Positions 17,181 through 24,954 of a DNA stretch of 64,000 bases are shown here, in pieces. The notes under the pieces are model-generated. The model was given only the letters and a program-made list of their open reading frames with translations. It made no database searches and was not told the DNA's origin. Made by a program: the position numbers and the translations under genes. Each line of letters opens with the position of its first letter. Positions within the stretch are counted from its first letter, which is position 1. Source of the stretch: JAHRVQ01 sp047616645 (lineage in GTDB: Bacteria > Pseudomonadota > Gammaproteobacteria > Pseudomonadales > Azotimanducaceae); the NCBI GenBank assembly GCA_047616645.1, contig JBLHIH010000003.1, positions 1 through 64,000 on the forward strand, in the 5' to 3' direction.

Positions 17181-17948
17181 ATGCGACTAAAGAATAAGAC
17201 CATTGTCATCACTGGTGGCGCTGGTGGGCTGGGTAACAGCATGGCTACCAAATTCCTTTCCGAGGGTGCCAATGTGGTGCTATCTGATCTTGATCAAAGC
17301 GTCCTGGACGCGATAAAAGCACAGCATAGTAGTGAGCGAATCGAGGTGTGTGTCGCAGACGTTACCAAAGAGCCAGATAACCAACAACTAATCGAATTTG
17401 CTGAGAAAACCTTCGGTGGGGTTGATATATTTGTTGCTAATGCCGGTACAGAGGGGATTATGGGGCCAATCGCCAACCAAGAGCTTGAAGCCTTTGATCG
17501 AGTAATGGCCATTAATGTTCGCGGGCCCTTCCTAGGTATTAAATATGCCATGCCGGCGATAGGTCGGCGTGGTGGCGGTAGCATTATTATCGTCTCGTCG
17601 ATTATGGGGCTTAAGGGCGGAGCAACGATGGCGCCTTATGTCGCGAGCAAGCATGCAGCCATTGGTTTGATGCGTAGTGCAGCTTTGGAGGGAGCAACAT
17701 CTGGCGTTCGGGTCAATACCATCAATCCTGCACCATTGGTGGGACGCATGATGGACAGTATTGAAGCCGGAGGGAATGCGGAGCCAGGTGTTGATATGCG
17801 TGCGGCAATTGCAAACCAGATGATTCCGCTAGGTCGCTACGGCGAATTCGAAGATATGAATGGTCTCTTGGTGCTGTTGGCCAGTGATGAGAGTCGCTTT
17901 CTGACTGGGGGCGTGTATTCAGCTGATGGCGGGGCAAGCGCGAAATAG
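17181..17948 (+). CDS. Short-chain dehydrogenase/reductase (SDR)
   Basis: A 255-residue classical SDR. It has the cofactor motif TGGAGGLG near the N-terminus, the NAG segment (ANAGTEG), a catalytic serine in IIVSSIMG, and the YxxxK pair at Tyr153 and Lys157. The C-terminal LTGGVYSADGG is typical. Aspartates after the second strand (LSDLD) favour NAD(H). The substrate is unknown; homologs oxidise secondary alcohols, including steroid and acyl derivatives. AGGGGAA precedes the ATG at a good distance. Confidence 0.92.
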   Translation: MRLKNKTIVITGGAGGLGNSMATKFLSEGANVVLSDLDQSVLDAIKAQHSSERIEVCVADVTKEPDNQQLIEFAEKTFGGVDIFVANAGTEGIMGPIANQELEAFDRVMAINVRGPFLGIKYAMPAIGRRGGGSIIIVSSIMGLKGGATMAPYVASKHAAIGLMRSAALEGATSGVRVNTINPAPLVGRMMDSIEAGGNAEPGVDMRAAIANQMIPLGRYGEFEDMNGLLVLLASDESRFLTGGVYSADGGASAK

Positions 17949-18106
17949 AGCTTCATGCTGGGAGAACATTTCCCCCAAAGACAATCGAAGCGCAGGGCAT
18001 GGTTACTTCCTCCCGTTTCTTCCACAAATGTGGCCTGTTCCCCCATTCATGTGCAATAGGTGTTACCTTGCATTTTTCAGTCGCAGTCTATGTCTAAGTT
18101 AAACCC

Positions 18107-18637
18107 ATGAACAAATTTAAATTTTGCCCCCTTTGCGCCGCACCTTTGGCCAAAAAAGAAACTGCAACCGGGCCGCGTGTCGAATGCTCTGCTGGCTGTG
18201 GTTATGTAAACTACGACAACCCAACGCCGGTGGCTGCAATAATAGTGGAGTATGAGGGGCAGATACTGCTAGCCCACAACCGGGCTTGGCCGGGTTCCTT
18301 TTGCTCCGTGATAACGGGATTTGTTGATCACGGCGAATCGCCTGAAGAGTGTGCGGTTCGTGAAGTCAAAGAAGAGCTAAATCTAGACGCAACCAAGCCA
18401 ACATTGATCAGCGTCTATCCCTTCGTGCAAATGAATCAGGTCATCATCGGTTACCATGTTAAAGCGAGGGGTAGCATAGCTTTGAATGAGGAATTGGATA
18501 GTTATAAACTTCTCTCACCTGAAGAGTGCGTTGTGTGGCCAACCGCCACCGGCTTTATATTTCGCGACTGGTTGCGCTCAAAACAGATCGAACCTGTGAT
18601 GGTAGATCCGAGGGCAAGTCCTAAAGCCAAAAAATAG
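18107..18637 (+). CDS. Nudix hydrolase with N-terminal zinc ribbon
   Basis: A 176-residue protein. Cys7, Cys10, Cys27 and Cys31 form a zinc-ribbon-like N-terminus, followed by a complete Nudix box of the form G-x5-E-x7-REVKEELNL beginning at GFVDHGE. This resembles the NudC-like/zinc-ribbon Nudix group, which cleaves nucleoside diphosphate derivatives. It is shorter than NudC (about 257 residues), so NADH pyrophosphatase activity is not assumed. The stop is only two bases from the stop of the convergent gene. Confidence 0.9.
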   Translation: MNKFKFCPLCAAPLAKKETATGPRVECSAGCGYVNYDNPTPVAAIIVEYEGQILLAHNRAWPGSFCSVITGFVDHGESPEECAVREVKEELNLDATKPTLISVYPFVQMNQVIIGYHVKARGSIALNEELDSYKLLSPEECVVWPTATGFIFRDWLRSKQIEPVMVDPRASPKAKK

Positions 18638-18639
18638 CG

Positions 18640-19110
18640 TTAAGCGCCGTGGCAGTGTTTATATTTTTTGCCACTACTACAAAAACAGACTTGCTTCCTT
18701 CCCGGCAGTACGGCTTGAGATTCATCAAATGTGCCATCAAGGTAATGCCAGCGACCCTCAAATACCTGAAATCGCGAGTCTTCATGTAAACATGAGATTT
18801 GCTTGTGAATACGATAATAAGCGCGAAAGCTCACCCGTGTTTTCGATGTTTGAATAATTTTTAAAGCCAACCAGTGGGTATCACAATTACTCTCTGCCAG
18901 TTGGGTAACACTGATACCCGCGCGGCTATTTGGGTGATGGCTGTCAATCAGATATTGGTACGACTGCAAAGCATAAGCCGAATAACGTGAACGCATCAGA
19001 GATTCAGCGCTCTGCGGACACAGCTCCCCCCGATGCAGGGGTGCACAGCAATCTGAGTATGTTTGTTGAGACCCGCATGGGCATTGCTGTGCCTGCTTAT
19101 TGATATTCAT
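18640..19110 (-). CDS. YchJ-family protein with two SEC-C zinc motifs
   Basis: A 156-residue protein. The N-terminal SEC-C motif (CPCGSQQTYSDCC) leads into the YchJ core with SLMRSRYSAYALQ, and a second SEC-C motif (CFCSSGKKYKHCHG) closes the protein. The family is widespread and its function is not established; SEC-C motifs bind zinc and often mediate contacts with SecB-like or nucleic-acid partners. It converges on the Nudix gene. Confidence 0.92.
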   Translation of the reverse strand: MNINKQAQQCPCGSQQTYSDCCAPLHRGELCPQSAESLMRSRYSAYALQSYQYLIDSHHPNSRAGISVTQLAESNCDTHWLALKIIQTSKTRVSFRAYYRIHKQISCLHEDSRFQVFEGRWHYLDGTFDESQAVLPGRKQVCFCSSGKKYKHCHGA

Positions 19111-19159
19111 GCAATGGGTGTCCTGATTAAACCCAGCGTACTCAAGCTTGTTCTTTCAA

Positions 19160-20692
19160 TTAGTAGCTATAACTTGACTGCAGTCCCAATGGTAAACCAA
19201 TAGCCCAATAGATCAGCAGAAATACAGTCCATGCGATGATGAAACTTACGGAGTAAGGCAACATCAAGGCAGTCAATGTGCCGATACCCGTGTCTTTTAT
19301 GTAGCGCTGACAATACACCACGACCAAGGGAAAGTAGGGCATTAAGGGGGTGATGATATTCGTTGTCGAGTCACCAATGCGGTAGGCTGCCTGGGTCAGG
19401 TCGGGCGAGATTCCCAATTCCATCAACATGGGTACAAAAATGGGCGCCAGTAGTGCCCACTTAGCGGAAGCAGAACCCACGAAAAGATTTAGCAAGCCCG
19501 TTAAGAGGACGATACCGGTAATGGTCAGTGCCGAAGGCATTCCCAGCGCCTGTAGCCCTGCCGCGCCTTTGAGTGCCATCAATATGCCAAGATTAGATTG
19601 ACCGAAGGCATAAATGAACTGGGCGATGAAAAACATGATTACAAGATAATAGGCCATGTTATGCATGGCTTTTGTCATGCCCTCAATAACATCCTTAGAA
19701 CGCTTCACCGTACCGGCGCCTATGCCATAGACGATGCCTGGCAAGACAAATAGCAGAAAAATGAGAGATACTATAGAACCCATTAAAGGCGCGCCCATTT
19801 CAGTTAACGATCCGGTAGGGCCGCGCCAGGGAGATGACGTTGACCACGTGCTGAGGAAGAGCAGGACGATAGCGCCGAGCATTGCCAGTAGCGCGTAATT
19901 CAGTCCTTTGCGCTCTTGGCTTGTGAGCGCATCCATACTGTGCTCAGTTTCGATGTCATCATCAATAGGTGTGTTGGCCAGTCGCGGTTCAACAAATTTG
20001 TCCGTGATTAACCAGCCTAAACCGACAATTAGCAAGGACGAAGTGGCGGTGAAGAAATAGTTGTTGAGCGGATTAAGTATGATCGCCGGATCAAGAATTT
20101 GGGCGCCTGATTGACTTATGCCTTGTAGCATCGGGTCTATGGCTGAGGGGATAAAGTTGGCTGAAAAGCCGCCAGAGACGCCGGCAAAGGCAGCGGCGAT
20201 ACCGGCCAAGGGATGTCGCCCTGCCGCATAGAAAATGACGCCGCCCAGAGGTATTACCATGACGTAACCAGCATCAGCTGCGGTGTGACTGACGATACCG
20301 ACAAGGATAATCATCGGCGTCAACAACCATTTAGCGGTCACGCTCAACATGGCGCGCAAGGCGCTGTTGATAAAGCCGGTGTGTTCTGCCACGCCAATAC
20401 CCAACATGGCAACCAACACTACGCCGATGGGATGGAAGTGGGCAAAATTGTTAACTAAGCTCGCGAGAAAGGCTGTGATGGACGTACCGGAGAGCTGGTT
20501 GACGACCTGCAATGGTTCTCCGGTTCGTGGGTCGGTCACGCCAAAATCAAAGTAGGATAAGAACCAGGATGCCAACCAGACAATGACTAGGAGACCGACA
20601 AACAGCATGGCAGGGTCTGGCAGGCGATTACCGGTGCGTTCTATCGCGGCTAATGCACGTTCGGTGAATGAGCTTTTGTTTGTTGTATTCAC
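19160..20692 (-). CDS. AbgT-family transporter
   Basis: A 510-residue polytopic membrane protein of the AbgT family. Typical parts are NRLPDPAMLF near the N-terminus, two reentrant-hairpin-like regions, and a C-terminal block with GDSTTNIITPLMPYFPL. Family members are linked to p-aminobenzoyl-glutamate uptake and, for MtrF and YdaH, to export of p-aminobenzoate and sulfonamides. The start is GTG, supported by AAGGAA six bases upstream on the minus strand. A 12-bp repeat lies just upstream. Confidence 0.92.
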   Translation of the reverse strand: MNTTNKSSFTERALAAIERTGNRLPDPAMLFVGLLVIVWLASWFLSYFDFGVTDPRTGEPLQVVNQLSGTSITAFLASLVNNFAHFHPIGVVLVAMLGIGVAEHTGFINSALRAMLSVTAKWLLTPMIILVGIVSHTAADAGYVMVIPLGGVIFYAAGRHPLAGIAAAFAGVSGGFSANFIPSAIDPMLQGISQSGAQILDPAIILNPLNNYFFTATSSLLIVGLGWLITDKFVEPRLANTPIDDDIETEHSMDALTSQERKGLNYALLAMLGAIVLLFLSTWSTSSPWRGPTGSLTEMGAPLMGSIVSLIFLLFVLPGIVYGIGAGTVKRSKDVIEGMTKAMHNMAYYLVIMFFIAQFIYAFGQSNLGILMALKGAAGLQALGMPSALTITGIVLLTGLLNLFVGSASAKWALLAPIFVPMLMELGISPDLTQAAYRIGDSTTNIITPLMPYFPLVVVYCQRYIKDTGIGTLTALMLPYSVSFIIAWTVFLLIYWAIGLPLGLQSSYSY

Positions 20693-20706
20693 AGTCGTTT
20701 CCTTGT

Positions 20707-20738
20707 TGTGCTAGGGGGTGTGCTAGGGGGTGTGCTAG
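20707..20738. repeat. 12-bp tandem repeat (2.7 copies) upstream of the AbgT gene
   Basis: The unit TGTGCTAGGGGG occurs at 20707-20718 and 20719-20730, with a third partial copy of eight bases. It lies in the 171-bp divergent region between the AbgT gene and the hydrolase gene, about 15 bp upstream of the GTG. Confidence 0.9.
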
Positions 20739-20863
20739 AGACTATAAATGTTTTTTTTTAAGAAAATACACGTTTATTGTCTATTTTTAGAAACCAGCAT
20801 GAGTATGTTTGCACGATGCTTGAATGTCACGTTTAATAGATCCTTTTAAAGCTGGAATAATAC

Positions 20864-21889
20864 ATGAGCAATAAACTAGTCGATGACCCCCGAATTGACC
20901 CACGTATCAAAGCGCTTTTTAGCGCTATGAATATGTCGCCGAGTACGGATGTGAACAGTCGGGATGAACTATTGGCCGATGCCAAAACCAGCGACGCAAT
21001 CGCCGCACAGAACGCCATGGTGCAGATGCTGGAGATGGCTGACAATGAAGAAATCGCGCCGTCCGCCGGATTACGGATTAGCAAAGAAAGCATCATTTCA
21101 GAACCTGATGGCAATACCATAAATTTACAGATAATTAGGCCCGATACGGAAGAGCGCCTCCCATGTGTCTACTATATTCACGGCGGGGGCATGGCCTCAA
21201 TGTCCTGCTTTTGGGGTAACTATCGCGCTTGGGGCAGAATGATTGCGGCTCAGAACTTGGCTGTCGTGATGGTTGATTTTCGCAATGCCTTAACGCCCTC
21301 GTCTGTAGAAGAGGTAGCGCCTTTTCCTGCGGGTCTCAATGATTGCGTTTCTGGATTTAAGTGGGTACATAAGTCGGCGGATAGTCTCAACATAGATCCC
21401 GCCCAAGTTATTATTGCAGGAGAAAGTGGGGGTGGTAATTTAACTTTGGCGACGGGGCTCAAGCTTAAACAAGATGGAGACATCGCTTTGGTGAGAGGGC
21501 TTTATGCACTATGTCCTTATATAGCTGGCGAATGGCCATTGCCAGAAAACCCTTCTTCAATTGAGAACAATGGCATATTTCTGGACCTTCACAATAATCG
21601 CGGCGCTATGACATATGGTATAGAAGCGTTTGAAGCAAAGAATCCATTGGCTTGGCCTTCCTTTGCTACTGAGGACGATGTGAGGGGATTGCCGCCGACA
21701 GTGATCAGTGTGAATGAGTGCGATCCGCTACGAGACGAGGGCATAAACTTTTATCGCTTGTTGATAAAAGCGGGCGTCTCTGCGCGTTGTCGTCAAGTGA
21801 TGGGTACCGTCCACGGAACAGAGATTTTCCCTATTGCTTGCCCTGATATCTCCCGAGACACGGCGCGAGATATTCTAGGGATGTTTTAA
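20864..21889 (+). CDS. Alpha/beta hydrolase of the hormone-sensitive-lipase group
   Basis: A 341-residue esterase/lipase with the HSL oxyanion motif HGGGM (about residue 107), a nucleophile motif GESGG (Ser188), a likely acid in NECDPLRDEG and a late histidine in GTVHGTEI. These match bacterial family-IV esterases acting on short- to medium-chain esters. No signal peptide is visible, so it is probably cytosolic. The gene stands alone and is divergent from the AbgT transporter. Confidence 0.9.
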   Translation: MSNKLVDDPRIDPRIKALFSAMNMSPSTDVNSRDELLADAKTSDAIAAQNAMVQMLEMADNEEIAPSAGLRISKESIISEPDGNTINLQIIRPDTEERLPCVYYIHGGGMASMSCFWGNYRAWGRMIAAQNLAVVMVDFRNALTPSSVEEVAPFPAGLNDCVSGFKWVHKSADSLNIDPAQVIIAGESGGGNLTLATGLKLKQDGDIALVRGLYALCPYIAGEWPLPENPSSIENNGIFLDLHNNRGAMTYGIEAFEAKNPLAWPSFATEDDVRGLPPTVISVNECDPLRDEGINFYRLLIKAGVSARCRQVMGTVHGTEIFPIACPDISRDTARDILGMF

Positions 21890-21990
21890 GCGGCGAAGCA
21901 AAGAACGTGTGACCAATGACCTTGTGTGCTTGAGCCAAAGGTCACAAATTTAGTTAATGCAGCTCGCTGATCACAATTGTAAATAGTCGC

Positions 21991-22022
21991 GATACATATT
22001 GGATTTAAACTCAATATGTATC
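21991..22022. promoter_or_regulatory. Inverted repeat upstream of the broken pqiB
   Basis: GATACATATTG (21991-22001) and CAATATGTATC (22012-22022) are perfect 11-bp inverted arms separated by 10 bp. It lies between the hydrolase gene and the pqiB remnant. It could be an operator left from the lost 5' part of the pqi operon, or a hairpin; its role is unknown. Confidence 0.6.
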
Positions 22023-22068
22023 ACTGACATTCGATTCAGTAAGTTACAATAAAAATTAAGAATGTGGA

Positions 22069-23500
22069 GTGTGTCTTGTCGAACAGATGATTTTGGATAA
22101 AGACCTGAATGGTGTTTCAGTGGAGGTGCGTATTGATGTTGAAGCAAAAAATTTATTGCGGAGTGATACGCAATTTCGGGTTGTCCGCCCAAAAATAGGA
22201 AAGGGCGGCGTGTCGGGGCTAGGAACATTACTTTCCGGCGCTTATACAGAGCTCGCGGCTGGTAATGCCAAAGAGGTAAGTACGGAATTTATTGGATTGG
22301 ATACTCGCCCGGTCACGCCGATCGGTACACCGAGCATTCACATCACTTTAGACAGTGAGGGTGATAGGGCTATACAAGTGGGTGATCCTATATTATTCCA
22401 TGGCTTCAAAGTAGGCAGAATAGAGTTTGTGTTTTTTAATAACGATGAACGTATTGTCTATTACAACGCGTTTATCGAAAGCCCTTACGGCAAATTAGTG
22501 ACAACAAATACCAAGTTCTGGCAGATCAATGGATTTGAATTAGAAATGTCAGCTGATGGTATACGTGCACAAACAGGTACCTTAGAAACCATGATCTCTG
22601 GAGGTGTGAGTTTTGATGTGCCTGATGACCTGCCTCGCGGAAATGTAATTGAGGAGAGAGTACTTTACGGTTTACAAAAAGAGATCGGAAATATATGAGA
22701 ATCGTTACCGATTTAATGCTCTTTTTGTTTTGCTCTTTGAAGATTCAATTAGGGGTTTAAAGATCGGCGCTCCGGTAGAGTATCGCGGAATTAAAATTGG
22801 CTCCGTTGTCCGTACAGACATTAACTATCCAGAAATTGAAAATATCCTGAGTGAAGACACTAAAATTCCTGTCATAATCTCAATTGAGCCCGTTCGTATG
22901 GGCTACAAAGATACCGAGTATGCTTTGTCGAAGGCGAATGAAGAAATCGCGTCCTTGCTAAAAAATGGCTTAAGTGGAGGTCTTGCGACGGGCAATTTCT
23001 TGACGGGAAGTAAGTATGTAGAACTCGCCTACAGTGACGGTATGCCTTACGAAGCACAAATATTTTCAGACCTTATCGTAATCCCCACTAAGGAAAGTCA
23101 GTTAGGTTTAATAGTCCAAAAAACCAGCTTGTTAATGGATAAATTAATAAACCTTCCCATAGAACCGCTACTAAATAGCGCGGAGGGAACCATGGTAGAA
23201 GCAATGCAGACCTTGTCTGAGTTTAGAAAATCAGCTACCCAGATGGAACAATTACTAGCCCAATCAAACAGCACCAACCTTGTGGGTAAAATCAGTACTT
23301 TGCTAACAGATGTAGATAGTTTGATTTTGAATTTTTCAGAGGGCTCGCCTACCCATGCAGCGTTACAAAGTACATTGATCTCGATTAATGCTACTTTTAA
23401 GGAATTAAAGCCATTATTGATTCAACTAAATCGTAAGCTAAATAGTTTGATATTTACTAATCGAAAAGAAAAAGATCTAGAGCCAAGGGGTGGAAGATGA
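22069..23500 (+). pseudogene. pqiB: PqiB-like MCE protein, 5'-truncated and frameshifted
   Basis: Two frames together cover most of PqiB, the periplasm-spanning MCE-repeat protein of the Pqi envelope lipid-transport system. The first frame (from about 22069 to 22698) starts inside MCE domain 1 (DKDLNGVSVEVRI, then GISGL-like GVSGLGTLLSGAY) and covers MCE domain 2 (DPILFHGFKVG). The second frame (to 23500) covers MCE domain 3 (GAPVEYRGIKIG) and the C-terminal helical part. The frames switch near 22680-22695, where the family would read KEI-YENRYR. The N-terminal membrane anchor and about the first 80 residues are missing; an in-frame stop lies at 22057-22059. No pqiA is seen upstream. One frameshift could be a sequencing error, but the missing anchor could not. 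Confidence 0.82.
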
Positions 23501-24117
23501 AGACTCAAAATAGTTTGATTTTAATAATGTCGTGCTTAATGTTGTCTTTGTTATCTGGGTGCTCGTCGAATAATGTAGAGTCCATGAAGTACTATAGCCT
23601 TAATTTACCGGTAGACGATTCTCGAATGATGCGCTCTGAAGGGAAGGTTCGGGTTGTGATAGATGATATTGAGCTGCCTCAGTTTTTGAAACAAGATAAC
23701 TTGGTTATACAGCTTGATGATCAGGAGATCTATACAGCGAGCTATAATCGTTGGGCTGAACCTCTAGAGGTTGCAATATCGAAATTGTTGGTGACCCAGT
23801 TAAATTCTGAAGATGAAAAGTTTCGATATGAGCGTAGTGCGGGGGAGTGGAATAGAGGAGCTGCCGTGCATCCTCGTATCGAGTTTTCTGAGTTCCACCA
23901 TAAGAAAACAGGTGATGCTGTAATCGCCGGACGCCTCTGGGTGTATGACAATGATAAATCCCCAATAATTGATCGATCTTTTCATTTTCAAGAACCCTTG
24001 GCCGAAGACGGTTATGCTCAAGTGGTCGTCGCTTTAAGGAATGGATTATCTAAAGTATCTAGTGAAATTGTAAGATTGATGCGGAATAATCTGGATTCAA
24101 ATATCGAGATTGACTAA
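23497..24117 (+). CDS. pqiC: PqiC/YmbA-like outer-membrane lipoprotein
   Basis: A 206-residue lipoprotein with a lipobox LLSGC (Cys22) and the PqiC/ABC-auxiliary fold signature YYSLN, followed by NRWAEPLEVAI. PqiC partners PqiB at the outer membrane. Its ATG overlaps the pqiB stop by four bases (ATGA), the normal operon arrangement. It is intact although its partner gene is broken, which suggests recent decay or translation from a shortened PqiB. Confidence 0.87.
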   Translation: MKTQNSLILIMSCLMLSLLSGCSSNNVESMKYYSLNLPVDDSRMMRSEGKVRVVIDDIELPQFLKQDNLVIQLDDQEIYTASYNRWAEPLEVAISKLLVTQLNSEDEKFRYERSAGEWNRGAAVHPRIEFSEFHHKKTGDAVIAGRLWVYDNDKSPIIDRSFHFQEPLAEDGYAQVVVALRNGLSKVSSEIVRLMRNNLDSNIEID

Positions 24118-24157
24118 TGACGGATGCGTCACAAATACTCGATCGCTTGCAGTACAG

Positions 24158-24169
24158 GTGTATATACAT
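24158..24169. promoter_or_regulatory. Putative MarR operator, copy 1
   Basis: GTGTATATACAT differs at one end base from the 12-bp palindrome GTGTATATACAC seen twice downstream. It lies 13 bp before the first ATG of the MarR gene, a position that suits autorepression. Confidence 0.65.
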
Positions 24170-24182
24170 CTATTATTAAGGT

Positions 24183-24635
24183 ATGGCGAAAGAGCTGACT
24201 AAAATGAAAGATTCTATCTCACCAGAGCATTGTGTTTCGAACAATCTTCACAAAACTGCTCGCGCGATTACTAAGGTTTATGAAGATGCGATTAGACCTT
24301 GTGGTATTAGACGTTCTCAGTTTTCTATTCTAGCCCACTTATATAGATTACATACCGTTCAATTATCTGTGCTTTCTGACCACATGATTATGGATAGAAC
24401 AACATTGTCACGTAATCTAAAGCCACTCCTGAATTCGGGGCTGGTTGAAGTTAAACCCTCCGTAGATGATGCGCGAGCCAAGGACATAAGTTTAAGTAAA
24501 GATGGAAAGCTAAAGTACAAAGAAGCACTGAAATTGTGGACCAAGGCGCAAAAGTTTGTAGTGAAAAAGTATGGGGCCGATAATTGGCAGCAGTTAGAGC
24601 AAGCACTTACGGTGCTTCGTGAACGCGTGTCCTGA
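24183..24635 (+). CDS. MarR-family transcriptional regulator
   Basis: A 150-residue winged-helix regulator. The core includes LRRSQFSIL-like RRSQFSILAHLY, a recognition region MDRTTLSRNLKPLLNSGLV, and a wing with DDARAKDISLSKDGK. This is the MarR type, which usually represses neighbouring transport genes and is released by small lipophilic ligands. The ATG at 24183 is almost on top of AAGG; the in-frame ATG at 24204, with GAAAGAG upstream, may be the real start. Three palindromes nearby (24158, 24710, 24917) suggest that it controls itself, the small ORF and the MMPL gene. Confidence 0.9.
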   Translation: MAKELTKMKDSISPEHCVSNNLHKTARAITKVYEDAIRPCGIRRSQFSILAHLYRLHTVQLSVLSDHMIMDRTTLSRNLKPLLNSGLVEVKPSVDDARAKDISLSKDGKLKYKEALKLWTKAQKFVVKKYGADNWQQLEQALTVLRERVS

Positions 24636-24709
24636 TTTAGCGGCGAGTTGATATAGCCCTTATTCCAATTCCTAATGTTGTTTGATTGAGCCGATTATTG
24701 TAAATATAG

Positions 24710-24721
24710 GTGTATATACAC
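24710..24721. promoter_or_regulatory. Putative MarR operator, copy 2
   Basis: A perfect 12-bp palindrome GTGTATATACAC in the context TAGGTGTATATACACTTA. It lies 16 bp upstream of the small ORF's ATG at 24738 and only 4 bp upstream of the alternative ATG at 24726. Confidence 0.75.
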
Positions 24722-24737
24722 TTAAATGGAAAATGAT

Positions 24738-24890
24738 ATGAGCTTTTATGAATTTAAAAAATTTGTCACAGTTTGGATTGAGGCATTTGAGAGTTCTTCT
24801 CAAGATATGAATTATCAGTTTATGTACAACAAGTTAAATAACCTTCAATACCGTGTTGAAATACTAGAAAATGAAGTCACTAAAAATTAA
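24738..24890 (+). CDS. Small ORF of 50 codons between two operator copies
   Basis: The product starts MSFYEFKKFV and ends NLQYRVEILENEVTKN; the second half has a heptad-like pattern that could form a short coiled coil. No signal peptide or membrane helix is obvious. An in-frame ATG at 24726 would add four residues. It lies between MarR-type palindromes at 24710 and 24917, so it may be a separately controlled transcript in the same regulon as the MMPL gene. I do not recognise a family. Support comes from its position, start and coding-like composition only. Confidence 0.55.
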   Translation: MSFYEFKKFVTVWIEAFESSSQDMNYQFMYNKLNNLQYRVEILENEVTKN

Positions 24891-24916
24891 AAGCGTTAAT
24901 TAAATTTTCTACATAG

Positions 24917-24928
24917 GTGTATATACAC
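24917..24928. promoter_or_regulatory. Putative MarR operator, copy 3
   Basis: A second perfect GTGTATATACAC, again in the context TAGGTGTATATACACTTA, 26 bp upstream of the MMPL-LolA gene start. Confidence 0.75.
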
Positions 24929-24954
24929 TTATATGTCCTAATAGTGAGTAAATC

